A DNA stretch of 64,000 bases from Pseudotamlana agarivorans (GTDB lineage: Bacteria; Bacteroidota; Bacteroidia; Flavobacteriales; Flavobacteriaceae): contig NZ_JAHKPD010000008.1 in the NCBI RefSeq assembly GCF_018860245.1, forward strand, positions 67,821 through 131,820, in the 5' to 3' direction. Shown here piece by piece: positions 1 to 9,881 of the stretch. Each line of letters begins with the position of its first letter. Within the stretch, counting starts at the first letter, position 1. The notes under the pieces are model-generated. The model was given only the letters and a program-made list of their open reading frames with translations, ran no database searches and was not told the origin of the DNA. Both the position numbers and the translations under genes were made by a program.

Positions 1-109
1 TTAACCCTTAACTAGATAATAATTTCACATATAACAAAACTAAAACATTTATAGAAACTAAAGTAGCTGCAATGAAATTGCAGGGTTTTAACCCTTAACT
101 AGATAATAA
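1..109. repeat. 22-bp direct repeat pair
   Basis: The same 22 bases occur at 1-22 and 88-109, starting TTAACCCTTAACTAG, 87 bp apart. The first copy touches the window edge, so further copies may lie upstream. It sits upstream of the thiamine riboswitch promoter. Function unknown; it may be a decayed intergenic repeat. Confidence 0.6.
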
Positions 110-149
110 AATACTTAACCCCTCAATCACAAAAAAGATAAGACAATCC

Positions 150-181
150 TTGAAAACCCGATTTATTTTTTAATATCTTCG
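150..181 (+). promoter_or_regulatory. candidate promoter of the thiamine operon
   Basis: A TTG at 150-152 is followed 21 bp later by TATCTTCG (174-181), one mismatch from the Bacteroidetes -7 consensus TAnnTTTG. The predicted start near 188 would place the TPP riboswitch at the very 5' end of the transcript. This is a motif-based inference. Confidence 0.45.
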
Positions 182-187
182 CCGCGT

Positions 188-268
188 AAACTTTAGGGGT
201 GTTCTAATTGTAGAACTGAGAAAAACCCTTTGAACCTGATGCGGTTAGTACCGTCGAAGGGAAAAGTT
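188..268 (+). promoter_or_regulatory. TPP riboswitch (THI element)
   Basis: The region contains the conserved THI-box strings CTGAGA (about 216-221) and ACCTGATGCGGTTAGTACCG (about 234-253), followed by AAGGGAA, in the standard order for the thiamine-pyrophosphate aptamer. It lies directly upstream of thiS-thiC, as expected for a TPP-sensing leader. TPP binding should lower expression of the downstream biosynthesis genes. The following hairpin at 309-335 suggests control by transcription termination. Confidence 0.93.
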
Positions 269-308
269 GAAAAGCACATTGCAATATGTGTTTACACACC
301 TTTTCGTG

Positions 309-335
309 AAAGTACGACGCGTACTTTTTCTTTTC
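309..335 (+). terminator. possible riboswitch expression-platform terminator
   Basis: An 8-bp stem (309-316 with 320-327, AAAGTACG/CGTACTTT) has a 3-nt loop and continues into a T-rich run to about 335. It lies between the TPP aptamer and thiS, so it fits an attenuation terminator. The competing antiterminator pairing was not worked out. Confidence 0.5.
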
Positions 336-392
336 AAAGCCATATTTCTCAAGCCTTTAAAATTTACAGCATAATTAAAAAATGACTGTGAA

Positions 393-596
393 ATGATAAA
401 AATACGGGTTAACGAGAACATCTTGGAAGTCGCTAAAGACTTCAATATTCTTCAATTACTTGAACAACTAAACACCCCACAAAATGGTATTGCGGTGGCT
501 ATTAACAGCGCGATCATTTCAAAAGAGGTTTGGGCTTCCCAACATTTTTCAGAAAACGACAATATTTTAATTATACAAGCGACTCAGGGTGGGTAA
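393..596 (+). CDS. thiS: ThiS sulfur-carrier protein
   Basis: A 67-residue ubiquitin-like sulfur carrier for the thiazole half of thiamine. In the family the C-terminal Gly-Gly is adenylated by ThiF and converted to a thiocarboxylate that donates sulfur to ThiG. Seen here: length typical of ThiS, a beta-grasp-like sequence, and the exact C-terminal Gly-Gly. It is the first gene after the TPP riboswitch and its hairpin and opens the operon with thiC, thiE, thiG and thiH downstream. No thiF is visible in the window, so its activating enzyme must be encoded elsewhere. The start is the only suitable ATG. Confidence 0.93.
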   Translation: MIKIRVNENILEVAKDFNILQLLEQLNTPQNGIAVAINSAIISKEVWASQHFSENDNILIIQATQGG

Positions 597-653
597 AGCG
601 CCCTAACCCCAAATGGGGGAACCTAAACGTATTAAAAAACTCAAAAATATTAA

Positions 654-2558
<1,905 letters not shown>

Positions 2559-2563
2559 TGAAA

Positions 2564-2617
2564 AATTAAAAATGAAGAATGAAAAATTAGATACCTTTTC
2601 ATTCTTCATTTTTAATT
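2564..2617 (+). repeat. 22-bp near-perfect hairpin between thiC and the TenI-like gene
   Basis: Bases 2564-2585 are complementary to 2596-2617 around a 10-nt loop. The arms are almost pure A/T with GAAGAATG at the core. It may weakly terminate or stabilise the thiC end of the transcript, or be a dispersed palindrome. No U-run beyond the stem itself is seen. Confidence 0.55.
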
Positions 2618-2638
2618 ATTAATTATTCATTAAAAAAT

Positions 2639-3241
2639 ATGATCATTCTAATAGCTCCAGAAAATGATATTCCAAACGAAATTGAAATACTACATCAGCT
2701 ATTTCAAGAAGGTTTGCAGTACTATCATTTAAGGAAACCAAATAAAACTATAGAAGCATATCGTGATTATTTAAATCAAATTGATGAACAATATCACAAT
2801 AGAGTAGTAGTCCATTATTTTCATGAATTAATAAACGATTTCAACTTAAAAGGCATCCATTTTCAAGAGCAAAAACGAATCGATCATATCGATAATCCAG
2901 GGCAGTATTTTAAACATCTCAACATGTTTGGTAAAACGATAAGTTCATCCTTTCACGAGCCTGAAGCTATAGAAAACTGTTATTTCGAATTCGATTATCA
3001 TTTACTGAGTCCGGTGTTTTCATCCATTTCAAAAGCAGGTTATAAAGGCCGAGGCTTTGATGTTAACCATATTGATAAAACCATAATTGGTATGGGTGGT
3101 GTTTCAACAGAAAACCTCACTGAATTCACTAAACTAGGCTATAAAGGTGTTGGCGTTTTAGGAGGTATATGGCATAGTGAAAATCCCGTTGGAACTTTAA
3201 AAACTATGATAAATTTTCAACAAAAAAGAATAAATAAGTAA
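2639..3241 (+). CDS. TenI/ThiE-like protein (possible thiazole tautomerase)
   Basis: A 200-residue TIM-barrel protein related to thiamine-phosphate synthase. ThiE-like elements are seen: LRKP near residue 32, GIHF near 80, an SFHEPEAI segment, YHLLSPVF, and the C-terminal IGMGGV and GVGVLGGIW phosphate-binding loops. The canonical catalytic NDR-type motif of true ThiE is missing, and a second, more canonical ThiE is encoded at 4830. This fits a TenI-type role, aromatising the thiazole-phosphate tautomer, but a divergent ThiE cannot be excluded. It follows thiC by 80 bp, across a hairpin. Confidence 0.72.
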   Translation: MIILIAPENDIPNEIEILHQLFQEGLQYYHLRKPNKTIEAYRDYLNQIDEQYHNRVVVHYFHELINDFNLKGIHFQEQKRIDHIDNPGQYFKHLNMFGKTISSSFHEPEAIENCYFEFDYHLLSPVFSSISKAGYKGRGFDVNHIDKTIIGMGGVSTENLTEFTKLGYKGVGVLGGIWHSENPVGTLKTMINFQQKRINK

Positions 3242-3482
3242 GACGTATTTCTCAATACACATAAAATCATAATTGTAAGAATATTATAACGTTAAAATAT
3301 GTATTTTCGCAGCCTTGTTAATTTAAAAAAACAACAAATATTAAAATATGAACTAGAAATCTTTATTGTTACAGGATATCTCTCTCCCCAGAGGGCCTAC
3401 AATTTTATCACCTTGGAATTATAAAAATCCCTATTGATGTCCGACCTACGCTATTATCAATTTAACTAAACTAATTTATAGT
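3242..3482 (+). promoter_or_regulatory. leader region upstream of thiD with possible promoter
   Basis: This 241-bp gap holds TATTTTCG at 3302-3309, one mismatch from TAnnTTTG, and then about 170 bp of untranslated sequence. That sequence includes an unusually C/G-rich patch near 3381-3401. It could be an internal promoter with a long leader, or degenerate repeat DNA. No reading frame or second THI box was seen. Confidence 0.3.
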
Positions 3483-4289
3483 ATGAAAAAAAATTACACC
3501 ACATCTACTGCAAATTATACATCGTTAGTTGATAATTATGTATTAAGTATTGCAGGTCACGACCCCACTGGAGGCGCCGGAATTACTTCCGATTTGAAAA
3601 CCTTTGAAGCCCACGGATTTTATGGACTATCAGTTTGTACCACAATTACGGTTCAAAATGATACGAATTTTAAACAATCTATTTGGACAAACCTAGACAT
3701 TATTTTGTCACAAATTGAAACGCTTTTTGAACGTTTTCATATTCCAGTAGTTAAAATAGGTATTGTAGAAAACTGGATTACCTTATCTCAAATTTTAGAT
3801 AAGTTACATGAACTAAACCCAAAAATAAAAGTGGTTTTAGATCCTGTTTTTAAAACCAGTTCTGGATTCGATTTCCATTATAACGAAAATCAAGAAATCT
3901 TAGATAAAATTTGGAAACAGTGTTTTATTATAACACCAAATTATGATGAAATTCAGAGTTTATATCCTGATTTAAACATTAGCAAAACGATAGAACATAT
4001 TTCAAAATTTACAAAAATCTATCTTAAAGGTGGGCATCGTTCAGACTTAAAAGGCTGGGATGAATTGTATTACGATAAAACAAGTGCCATTGAAATTTTT
4101 CCTATCTATAAAACAGTCTATCAAAAACACGGTAGCGGTTGTGTTTTATCCTCTAGTTTGGCATGTAATATCGCTTTAAATTACCCAATAAAAGATGCAG
4201 CAATTAACACTAAAATTTACATAGAAACCTATTTACGGAGCAGCAAAGGCCTACTAGGAACACACCAAATGGTGGTTGCGGGAGTCTGA
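3483..4289 (+). CDS. thiD: ThiD hydroxymethylpyrimidine/phosphomethylpyrimidine kinase
   Basis: ThiD phosphorylates HMP-P to HMP-PP for coupling to thiazole phosphate. The 268-residue protein shows the ribokinase-fold signature SIAGHDPTGGAGITSDLKTF near residues 23-42, VLDPVFKTSSG in the middle, and the C-terminal anion-hole motif HGSGCVLSSS. The N-terminus is about 18 residues longer than typical ThiD, so translation could begin later, but no other ATG precedes the conserved core. The gene is followed by AGGAGTTA-type repeats and the four-helix-bundle gene. Some homologues act mainly on pyridoxal; the thiamine context favours HMP-P. Confidence 0.92.
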   Translation: MKKNYTTSTANYTSLVDNYVLSIAGHDPTGGAGITSDLKTFEAHGFYGLSVCTTITVQNDTNFKQSIWTNLDIILSQIETLFERFHIPVVKIGIVENWITLSQILDKLHELNPKIKVVLDPVFKTSSGFDFHYNENQEILDKIWKQCFIITPNYDEIQSLYPDLNISKTIEHISKFTKIYLKGGHRSDLKGWDELYYDKTSAIEIFPIYKTVYQKHGSGCVLSSSLACNIALNYPIKDAAINTKIYIETYLRSSKGLLGTHQMVVAGV

Positions 4290-4291
4290 AT

Positions 4292-4823
4292 TTAGGAGTT
4301 ATTAGGAGTTAAGTAATTAAGTAGTTTAGGAGTTAAGTAGTCTAGGAGTTAAGGAGAATAAAGTTATCTTATGGAAATGACTAAAAGTTTTGAAGATTTA
4401 AAAGTTTGGCAAAAAGGCCATCAATTTGTTTTAGAGGTTTACAAAATGAGTAAGGCATTTCCAAAAGAAGAAATTTACGGTTTAACGTCTCAATTTAGGA
4501 GGGCCGCAGTTTCAATAACAGCTAATATCGCGGAAGGCTACAAACGTAGAAGTCCGAAAGAAAAACTACGTTTTTATAATTTTTCACAAGCATCATTGGA
4601 AGAATGTCGATATTTTTTAATACTATCAAAAGATTTAGGTTATGTAGAAAACAATAAAAAACAAACAGATTTAATCCAAGAAGTTAGTAAAATGCTAAAC
4701 GCCTATTGTCAAGGCATCTTAAGAAAAATAAATAATTAAAAGAATTCTACTTAACTCCTAGACTACTCGAACTACTAATAACTCCTTAACTACTATAACT
4801 CCTTAACTCCTAATAACTCCTAA
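4292..4823. mobile_element. repeat-bounded insertion-like unit carrying a four-helix-bundle gene
   Basis: A perfect 22-bp inverted repeat (4292-4313 and 4802-4823) bounds a 532-bp unit whose only gene is the four-helix-bundle protein at 4371. Inside each end lie further reshuffled copies of TAACTCC/TAACTAC words, inverted between the two sides. The unit sits between thiD and thiE in an otherwise functional operon, so it looks like an insertion. It has no transposase. Calling it mobile is inference from symmetry and position. Confidence 0.45.
4371..4739 (+). CDS. four-helix-bundle protein (23S rRNA intervening-sequence family)
   Basis: A 122-residue protein of the PF05635/TIGR02436 family, recognised by FEDLKVWQKG at the N-terminus, the FPKEEIYGLTSQFRRAAVSI block and ANIAEGYKR. 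Family members were first found in 23S rRNA intervening sequences but are often, as here, free-standing. Their biochemical role is not established. The gene interrupts the thiamine operon and is flanked by inverted AGGAGTTA/TAACTCCT repeats with an exact 22-bp outer pair. It probably has nothing to do with thiamine. It is co-oriented with the operon and may be transcribed with it. Confidence 0.88.
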   Translation: MEMTKSFEDLKVWQKGHQFVLEVYKMSKAFPKEEIYGLTSQFRRAAVSITANIAEGYKRRSPKEKLRFYNFSQASLEECRYFLILSKDLGYVENNKKQTDLIQEVSKMLNAYCQGILRKINN

Positions 4824-4827
4824 AAAA
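4741..4827. repeat. TAACTCC/TAACTAC repeat block (right side of the four-helix-bundle unit)
   Basis: About 85 bp consist almost entirely of variants of the 7-8 bp words TTAACTCC, TAACTAC and TAATAACTCC. The block is the inverse of the AGGAGTTA-type block at 4290-4360 on the other side of the gene. It ends in an A-tract directly before thiE. Confidence 0.8.
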
Positions 4828-4829
4828 AA

Positions 4830-5480
4830 ATGATTCCAAAATTACACTACATATCACAAGGCGAAACGCCAAAGGCGCACATCGAGAACATTCAAAAAGC
4901 GTGTCAGTCTGGAGCCGAATTGGTGCAATTGCGTTTGAAGAATTATTCAGAAAAAAAGATTTTAAAAGCAGCACAAGAAGCCAGAGAAATTACCGCACAT
5001 TATCAAACCCGATTAATTATAAACGACCATTATAAAATTGCAAAAGAAGTTAAAGCTGATGGGGTTCATTTAGGAAAATCGGACACCTGTCCTTCAATAG
5101 CACGAAAAGCATTGTACTCATGGCAAATTGTAGGTGGTACCGCCAATACGCTAAAGGACTGTGAAAACCTCATTAACAAAAAAGTAGATTATATCGGTTT
5201 AGGTCCATTTAGGTTTACTGAAACCAAAGATAATTTAAGTCCTGTTTTAGGTTTAAAAGGCTACGAAGCCATTATAGAATCACTTAAAACAGAAACACCA
5301 ATAATAGCCATAGGCGGACTAACAACAGATGATATTCCAGAATTACTAACAGCAGGTATTTACGGCATAGCAGTTTCAGGAGCAATCACTAAAAATTTTA
5401 ATAATATCAATGTCTTTAAACAACTCTTAAAAAGTTCAGACGATTTAGAAGAACAAGTATGGAAACCAAAAACTCCTTAA
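4830..5480 (+). CDS. thiE: ThiE thiamine-phosphate synthase
   Basis: ThiE joins HMP-PP and thiazole phosphate to make thiamine monophosphate. The 216-residue protein has the canonical ThiE set: QLRLKN near residue 33, IINDHYKIA near 70, DGVHLGKSD near 85, GGTA near 110, the GPFRFTETKDNLSPVLG pyrophosphate loop near 130-147, and IAIGGL plus GIAVSGAI at the C-terminal phosphate site. It is therefore the true synthase, whereas the gene at 2639 is the divergent paralogue. It starts two bases after the four-helix-bundle unit's repeat block and is followed by another block of the same repeats. Confidence 0.94.
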   Translation: MIPKLHYISQGETPKAHIENIQKACQSGAELVQLRLKNYSEKKILKAAQEAREITAHYQTRLIINDHYKIAKEVKADGVHLGKSDTCPSIARKALYSWQIVGGTANTLKDCENLINKKVDYIGLGPFRFTETKDNLSPVLGLKGYEAIIESLKTETPIIAIGGLTTDDIPELLTAGIYGIAVSGAITKNFNNINVFKQLLKSSDDLEEQVWKPKTP

Positions 5481-5571
5481 CTACTATAACTCCTTAACTC
5501 CTATTTTAACTACTTAACTACTATAACTACTTAACTCCTATTTTAACTCCTCTTAACTCCTCAAAAAAAAA
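5481..5571. repeat. TAACTCC/TAACTAC repeat block between thiE and thiG
   Basis: About 85 bp of reshuffled TAACTCC, TAACTAC and ATTTTAACT words fill the thiE-thiG spacer and end in an A-tract before the thiG ATG. It is the same family as the block around the four-helix-bundle gene but carries no gene. It may be a solo copy or a footprint of the same repeat activity. Confidence 0.75.
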
Positions 5572-6351
5572 ATGACAGATACTCTCAAAATAGCCGATAA
5601 AGCATTTACATCACGATTATTCACAGGTACAGGAAAATTCAGTAATTCAAGTTTAATGCGTGACAGTATTTTAGCTTCAGAAAGTGAGCTTGTTACTGTA
5701 GCCTTAAAACGTGTTGAAATAGACAATGAATCGGATGATATGCTAGTTCATTTAAAAGAAAATCATATTAATTTATTACCAAATACTTCAGGGGTTCGAA
5801 CGGCAAAAGAAGCTGTTTTTGCTGCAGAATTAGCACGTGAAGCTTTAAAAACCAATTGGGTGAAGTTAGAAATTCATCCCGATCCAAAATATTTATTACC
5901 CGACCCTATTGAAACCTTAAAAGCTGCCGAAGAATTGGTGAAATTAGGTTTTGTAGTGATGCCATACATTCACGCCGACCCTGTACTGTGTAAGCGTTTA
6001 GAAGAAGTTGGCGTACAATGCGTGATGCCTCTAGGCGCACCAATAGGTAGTAATAAAGGCCTTAAAACAAACGACTTTTTAGAAATTATAATCGAACAAA
6101 GCAATGTACCAGTTATTGTTGATGCGGGAATAGGAGCCCCCTCACACGCTGCATTTGCCATGGAATTAGGAGCCGATGCCGTTCTGGTTAATACCGCCAT
6201 AGCCGTGTCTCAAAATCCAATAGAAATGGGGAAAGCCTTCAAAATGGCCGTAGAGTCAGGAAGAATGGCATATAACGCAAAATTAGCACCCGTAAAACAA
6301 CACGCAGAAGCCAGTAGCCCGTTGACTTCGTTTCTTAATATCAGTAGTTAA
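5572..6351 (+). CDS. thiG: ThiG thiazole synthase
   Basis: ThiG condenses DXP, dehydroglycine (from ThiH in this type of pathway) and ThiS-borne sulfur into the thiazole phosphate. The 259-residue protein matches the family length. Lys98 in the string VKLEIHPD is the expected Schiff-base lysine. Other hallmarks are [24 protein letters not shown] near residue 153, [27 protein letters not shown], and ARP-like C-terminal contacts. It sits between thiE and thiH, with AACTCC repeat blocks in both intergenic gaps. Confidence 0.96.
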   Translation: MTDTLKIADKAFTSRLFTGTGKFSNSSLMRDSILASESELVTVALKRVEIDNESDDMLVHLKENHINLLPNTSGVRTAKEAVFAAELAREALKTNWVKLEIHPDPKYLLPDPIETLKAAEELVKLGFVVMPYIHADPVLCKRLEEVGVQCVMPLGAPIGSNKGLKTNDFLEIIIEQSNVPVIVDAGIGAPSHAAFAMELGADAVLVNTAIAVSQNPIEMGKAFKMAVESGRMAYNAKLAPVKQHAEASSPLTSFLNISS

Positions 6352-6406
6352 GGAGTTGAAGGAGTTAACTTCTCTACCTACTTAACTACTTAACTACTCA
6401 TAATAA
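6352..6406. repeat. TAACTCC/TAACTAC repeats between thiG and thiH
   Basis: The short spacer carries AGTAGTTAAGGAGTT words followed by CTACTTAACTACTTAACTAC, giving opposite orientations in one gap. It can fold as a hairpin and belongs to the family seen at 4290-4360, 4741-4827 and 5481-5571. Confidence 0.7.
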
Positions 6407-7534
6407 ATGAACACATTCAAAAACACATACAATACATACGATTGGGACACTCTAGAGCGAGAAATCTATGCGTTTACCAAAGCAGATGTTCAAACCGTAT
6501 TAGCTAAGGAAAAAATAACTTTAGACGACTTTAAAGTCCTTATTTCGCCAGCCGCGACACCTTTTTTAGAAGAAATGGCACAACGTAGTAATCAGCTTAC
6601 TAAAAAGCGTTTTGGGAATACCATTCAGATGTATATACCCATGTATTTGTCTAATGAATGTCAAAATATATGTACCTATTGCGGATTTAGTATGACGAAC
6701 AAAATTCCGAGGAAAACCTTAAGTGATGCCGAAATTTTAAAAGAAGTGGCACATATTAAAAGTTTAGGCTACGATCATATTTTGTTAGTAACTGGAGAAG
6801 CCAATAGAACCGTTGGTGTATCTTATTTAAAACATGCCATTCAACTGGTTAAAAAACATTTTTCAAACATAAGTATTGAAGTTCAACCTTTAGATCAAGA
6901 TGAATATGAAACGCTTATCGCGGAAGGTTTGTACGCTGTTTTAGTGTATCAAGAAACGTATCATGAAGCGACCTATAAAGTGCATCATCCGAAAGGAAAA
7001 AAATCGAATTTCAGTTACCGATTAGACACCCCAGACCGCTTAGGAAAGGCTGGTATTCATAAAATTGGATTAGGTGCTTTATTCGGATTAGAAGATTGGC
7101 GTGTAGATAGTTTTTACACCGCTTTACATTTAAAATACCTTCAAAAAACCTATTGGCGAACAAAATACTCCATTTCATTTCCACGATTACGTCCGCACCA
7201 AGGCGATGTAGAACCTAAGGTAGAAATGACAGATATTGATTTAGTACAACTTATCTGTGCTTACCGTTTATTGGATGAAGATGTAGAATTATCGATGTCT
7301 ACGCGCGAAAGTGAAACCTTTAGAAACAACATTATTAAATTGGGTATCACCTCTATTAGCGCAGAATCTAAAACCAACCCAGGGGGATATGCCGTAGAAC
7401 CACAATCGTTAGAACAATTTGAAATTTCAGATGAGCGGTCTACAGAAAGTATCAAAAAAATGATTCAATCTCAAGGTTATGAAGTCGTTTGGAAAGATTG
7501 GGATCGCAGTTATGTGAATTCAAATTTAGAATAG
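6407..7534 (+). CDS. thiH: ThiH 2-iminoacetate (dehydroglycine) synthase
   Basis: ThiH is a radical-SAM tyrosine lyase that releases dehydroglycine and p-cresol to feed ThiG. The 375-residue protein has the CX3CX2C cluster motif at C85, C89 and C92 (ECQNICTYCGF). Family signatures include LLVTGEAN, VYQETYH, and the barrel segments up to SISFPRLRP. Having ThiH rather than the oxidase ThiO fits an anaerobic-style route. It is the last gene of the thiamine operon; thiF, which often accompanies it, is absent. Confidence 0.96.
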   Translation: MNTFKNTYNTYDWDTLEREIYAFTKADVQTVLAKEKITLDDFKVLISPAATPFLEEMAQRSNQLTKKRFGNTIQMYIPMYLSNECQNICTYCGFSMTNKIPRKTLSDAEILKEVAHIKSLGYDHILLVTGEANRTVGVSYLKHAIQLVKKHFSNISIEVQPLDQDEYETLIAEGLYAVLVYQETYHEATYKVHHPKGKKSNFSYRLDTPDRLGKAGIHKIGLGALFGLEDWRVDSFYTALHLKYLQKTYWRTKYSISFPRLRPHQGDVEPKVEMTDIDLVQLICAYRLLDEDVELSMSTRESETFRNNIIKLGITSISAESKTNPGGYAVEPQSLEQFEISDERSTESIKKMIQSQGYEVVWKDWDRSYVNSNLE

Positions 7535-7584
7535 GAAGCTGAAATTCTGTATCACATAAAGCTCAATGTGAGTACTTTTATGCG

Positions 7585-7605
7585 ACCCTGAAACGAGTTC
7601 AGGGT
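7585..7605. terminator. hairpin after thiH
   Basis: An 8-bp perfect stem, ACCCTGAA/TTCAGGGT, surrounds the loop ACGAG at 7593-7597, 50 bp after the thiH stop. There is no strong U-tract. The sequence resembles a dispersed flavobacterial palindrome and may mark the end of the operon transcript. Confidence 0.4.
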
Positions 7606-7695
7606 GACGTATATAAGACTTATGACTGAATAAGAACCTTCAAAAAATTTACAGTGCTTAAATAAGATAATTAAAAACCAGCTTTTATATTTCAT

Positions 7696-7703
7696 TACCT
7701 TTG
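7696..7703 (+). promoter_or_regulatory. -7 promoter box for rnpA
   Basis: TACCTTTG matches TAnnTTTG exactly. The predicted transcription start is near 7710. The upstream TTG at 7701 lies inside the box and so cannot start translation, which favours TTG 7722 for rnpA. No clear -33 TTG was seen. Confidence 0.5.
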
Positions 7704-7721
7704 AGCTTTAAAACACACCAA

Positions 7722-8099
7722 TTGAGCTTTACCTTTAATAAAAAAGAAAAACTTAAAAGCAAAAAACTTATTGAGCAATTGTTTGCTGAAGGAAAATCGG
7801 TTTCGGCATATCCGCTGCGACTCGTATTTTTGCCTACTACTTTTGAAACTAACATTCCTGCACAAACAGGTGTTTCTGTTAGTAAACGTCATTTTAAATT
7901 GGCTGTAGATAGAAACCGCATAAAACGTTTAATGCGTGAAGTATACCGACTAAACAAAGCCTCATATTTTAACAATTTAAGTCAGCCCTATGCGTTTATG
8001 ATTTTGTACATTGGTAAAGACAAACCAGAATATGTTAAATTGGAAAAACGTATGACACTTTTATTTGAAAAATTTAGAAGTCAGGTTTCAGAAAAATAA
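7722..8099 (+). CDS. rnpA: RnpA, protein component of ribonuclease P
   Basis: RnpA assists the RNase P RNA in maturing tRNA 5' ends. The roughly 125-residue basic protein shows the family pattern FNKKEKLKSKKLIEQLF at the N-terminus and the RNR-type motif near KRHFKLAVDRNRIKRLMRE. No ATG is available; TTG 7722 gives an N-terminus starting just before FTFNKKEKL, as in the family, and falls after a promoter box at 7696-7703. The earlier in-frame TTG at 7701 is less likely. It is followed by the S41 protease gene 8 bp downstream, an arrangement implying co-transcription. Confidence 0.9.
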   Translation: MSFTFNKKEKLKSKKLIEQLFAEGKSVSAYPLRLVFLPTTFETNIPAQTGVSVSKRHFKLAVDRNRIKRLMREVYRLNKASYFNNLSQPYAFMILYIGKDKPEYVKLEKRMTLLFEKFRSQVSEK

Positions 8100-8107
8100 T
8101 CTATTAC

Positions 8108-9742
8108 ATGAAAAAAATCTTCAATAAAAAAATTGTAATTCCAGTTATAGTTGGTGTTGTGTTTTTAACCACATCGGCGTTTAAAAATGATTTTTTTGAA
8201 ATAGCAAAACAGATTGAAATTTTCACCACATTGTTTAAAGAACTTAACATGAACTATGTGGATGAAACCAATCCTGGAGACCTCATGGATACGGCTATTA
8301 AGAGTATGTTAGCCGATCTAGATCCTTACACAAACTTTATGAACGAGCAAGATGTTGAAGCTGCTCGAATTAATAATACTGGCGATTATACCGGTATTGG
8401 TGCCCGTATAAAAACTTTAAAAGATAAATTATTAATCATTGAACCTTACAAGGATTACCCTGCAGATAAGGCGGGTTTAAAACCAGGTGATGAAATCATA
8501 AAAATTGGCAATACGCTAGTTGCTGGATATAAAGATCATGCTGGCGATTTATTAAAAGGCACCTCAGATTCTTCTGTGGAAGTCACATATTTACGCCAAG
8601 GAAAAACACATACCGCGACCATAAAACGGGCCGAAGTAGATATTAAAGCTGTACCACATTTTTCGATGGTTAATGATAAAACAGGTTACATTGTTTTAAG
8701 TCGTTTTAGTAATAAAGCATATTTTGAAACAAATTATGCCTTGCGTGATTTAAAAGCGCAAGGGGCCAAAAAAATCATATTAGATTTAAGAGGAAACCCT
8801 GGTGGATTACTTAATGAAGCCATTAAAATTGTAAATCTTTTTGTACCAAAAGGACAGCTTGTGGTGACTACAAAATCGAAGGTAAAAAAATACAACCGTA
8901 CATACATTACTCAAAATCAGCCTATAGATACAGAAATACCTCTAGTAGTTTTAATAGATGGCGCTAGTGCTTCGGCAAGTGAAATTGTATCGGGTGCCTT
9001 ACAGGATTTAGATCGTGCTGTAATTGTAGGTGCGCGAAGCTTTGGAAAAGGCCTCGTACAACGTCCTAAACAACTCACTTACGGGACTCAAGTTAAAATC
9101 ACGATTTCACGTTATTATACCCCTTCAGGACGTTGTATACAATCTTTAGATTATTGGAATCGAAATGAAAAGGGCGAAGCCGTTCGTGTAAAACAAGAAA
9201 ATTATCATGAGTTTAAAACCAAGAATGGTCGTAAAGTTTTTGATGGAGGTGGTGTACTTCCAGATGTAGCGATTGGTGCTACAAAAAACCCTACCATTAC
9301 AAAGGCTATTCAGGATAGTGATTTAATTTTTAATTATGCTGTAGATTATTATTATAATCATAAAATTGAAGATATTAACAATTTCACCTTGACAGATAAA
9401 GATTTTTCAAACTTCAAAAGTTATTTAGAAACGCATGATTTCTCCTTTGAAACTGAAACTGAAAAAGCACTAAAGAAAGCTTTTGAAACCTCTAAAAAGG
9501 AAGCTTTAAATGATAATATTGAAAAAGAGTATAATGCGCTTATAAATCATTTAAAAAGCTCTAAAAACACCGTAATAGATGAAAATAAAGCCTATTTATT
9601 AGAATTATTAACGGAAGATATTGTGAAATGCTACGTATACCGTGAAGGCTTATATAATTATTACAAAATACATGATACTGAAATTAAAAAAGCTTCAGAA
9701 ATATTAAGCAATTCAACCTCTTACCAAAGTTATTTAAGGTAG
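8108..9742 (+). CDS. S41 family C-terminal processing peptidase
   Basis: A 544-residue periplasmic serine protease of the CtpA/Prc type, which degrades or trims proteins from their C-termini. An N-terminal hydrophobic segment (about residues 9-24) acts as a signal or anchor. A PDZ domain spans about residues 90-175, with GIGARIKTL and the PADKAGLKPGDEI ligand-binding motif. The S41 core has the catalytic Ser289 in GASASASE and Lys314 in SFGKGLVQ, 25 residues apart as in Prc. A roughly 150-residue lysine-rich C-terminal tail follows. It is probably co-transcribed with rnpA. Its substrate cannot be told from sequence. Confidence 0.93.
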   Translation: MKKIFNKKIVIPVIVGVVFLTTSAFKNDFFEIAKQIEIFTTLFKELNMNYVDETNPGDLMDTAIKSMLADLDPYTNFMNEQDVEAARINNTGDYTGIGARIKTLKDKLLIIEPYKDYPADKAGLKPGDEIIKIGNTLVAGYKDHAGDLLKGTSDSSVEVTYLRQGKTHTATIKRAEVDIKAVPHFSMVNDKTGYIVLSRFSNKAYFETNYALRDLKAQGAKKIILDLRGNPGGLLNEAIKIVNLFVPKGQLVVTTKSKVKKYNRTYITQNQPIDTEIPLVVLIDGASASASEIVSGALQDLDRAVIVGARSFGKGLVQRPKQLTYGTQVKITISRYYTPSGRCIQSLDYWNRNEKGEAVRVKQENYHEFKTKNGRKVFDGGGVLPDVAIGATKNPTITKAIQDSDLIFNYAVDYYYNHKIEDINNFTLTDKDFSNFKSYLETHDFSFETETEKALKKAFETSKKEALNDNIEKEYNALINHLKSSKNTVIDENKAYLLELLTEDIVKCYVYREGLYNYYKIHDTEIKKASEILSNSTSYQSYLR

Positions 9743-9881
9743 AAAATCTTCAACTTATTTATTTCAATATGAATATTTTATTGCTAAAATTTCACTTCAT
9801 CTATAAAATATTCAGATACACAGACTTCTAGTTTAATTTTCGATTAAAAATATTATATTTATATCGATAGAACTCCCTACT

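Noticed and set aside
8108-9742. S41 protease as a DNA-encoded toxin or defence gene
   Set aside because: PDZ and S41 motifs with a signal anchor and rnpA linkage fit an ordinary envelope protease.
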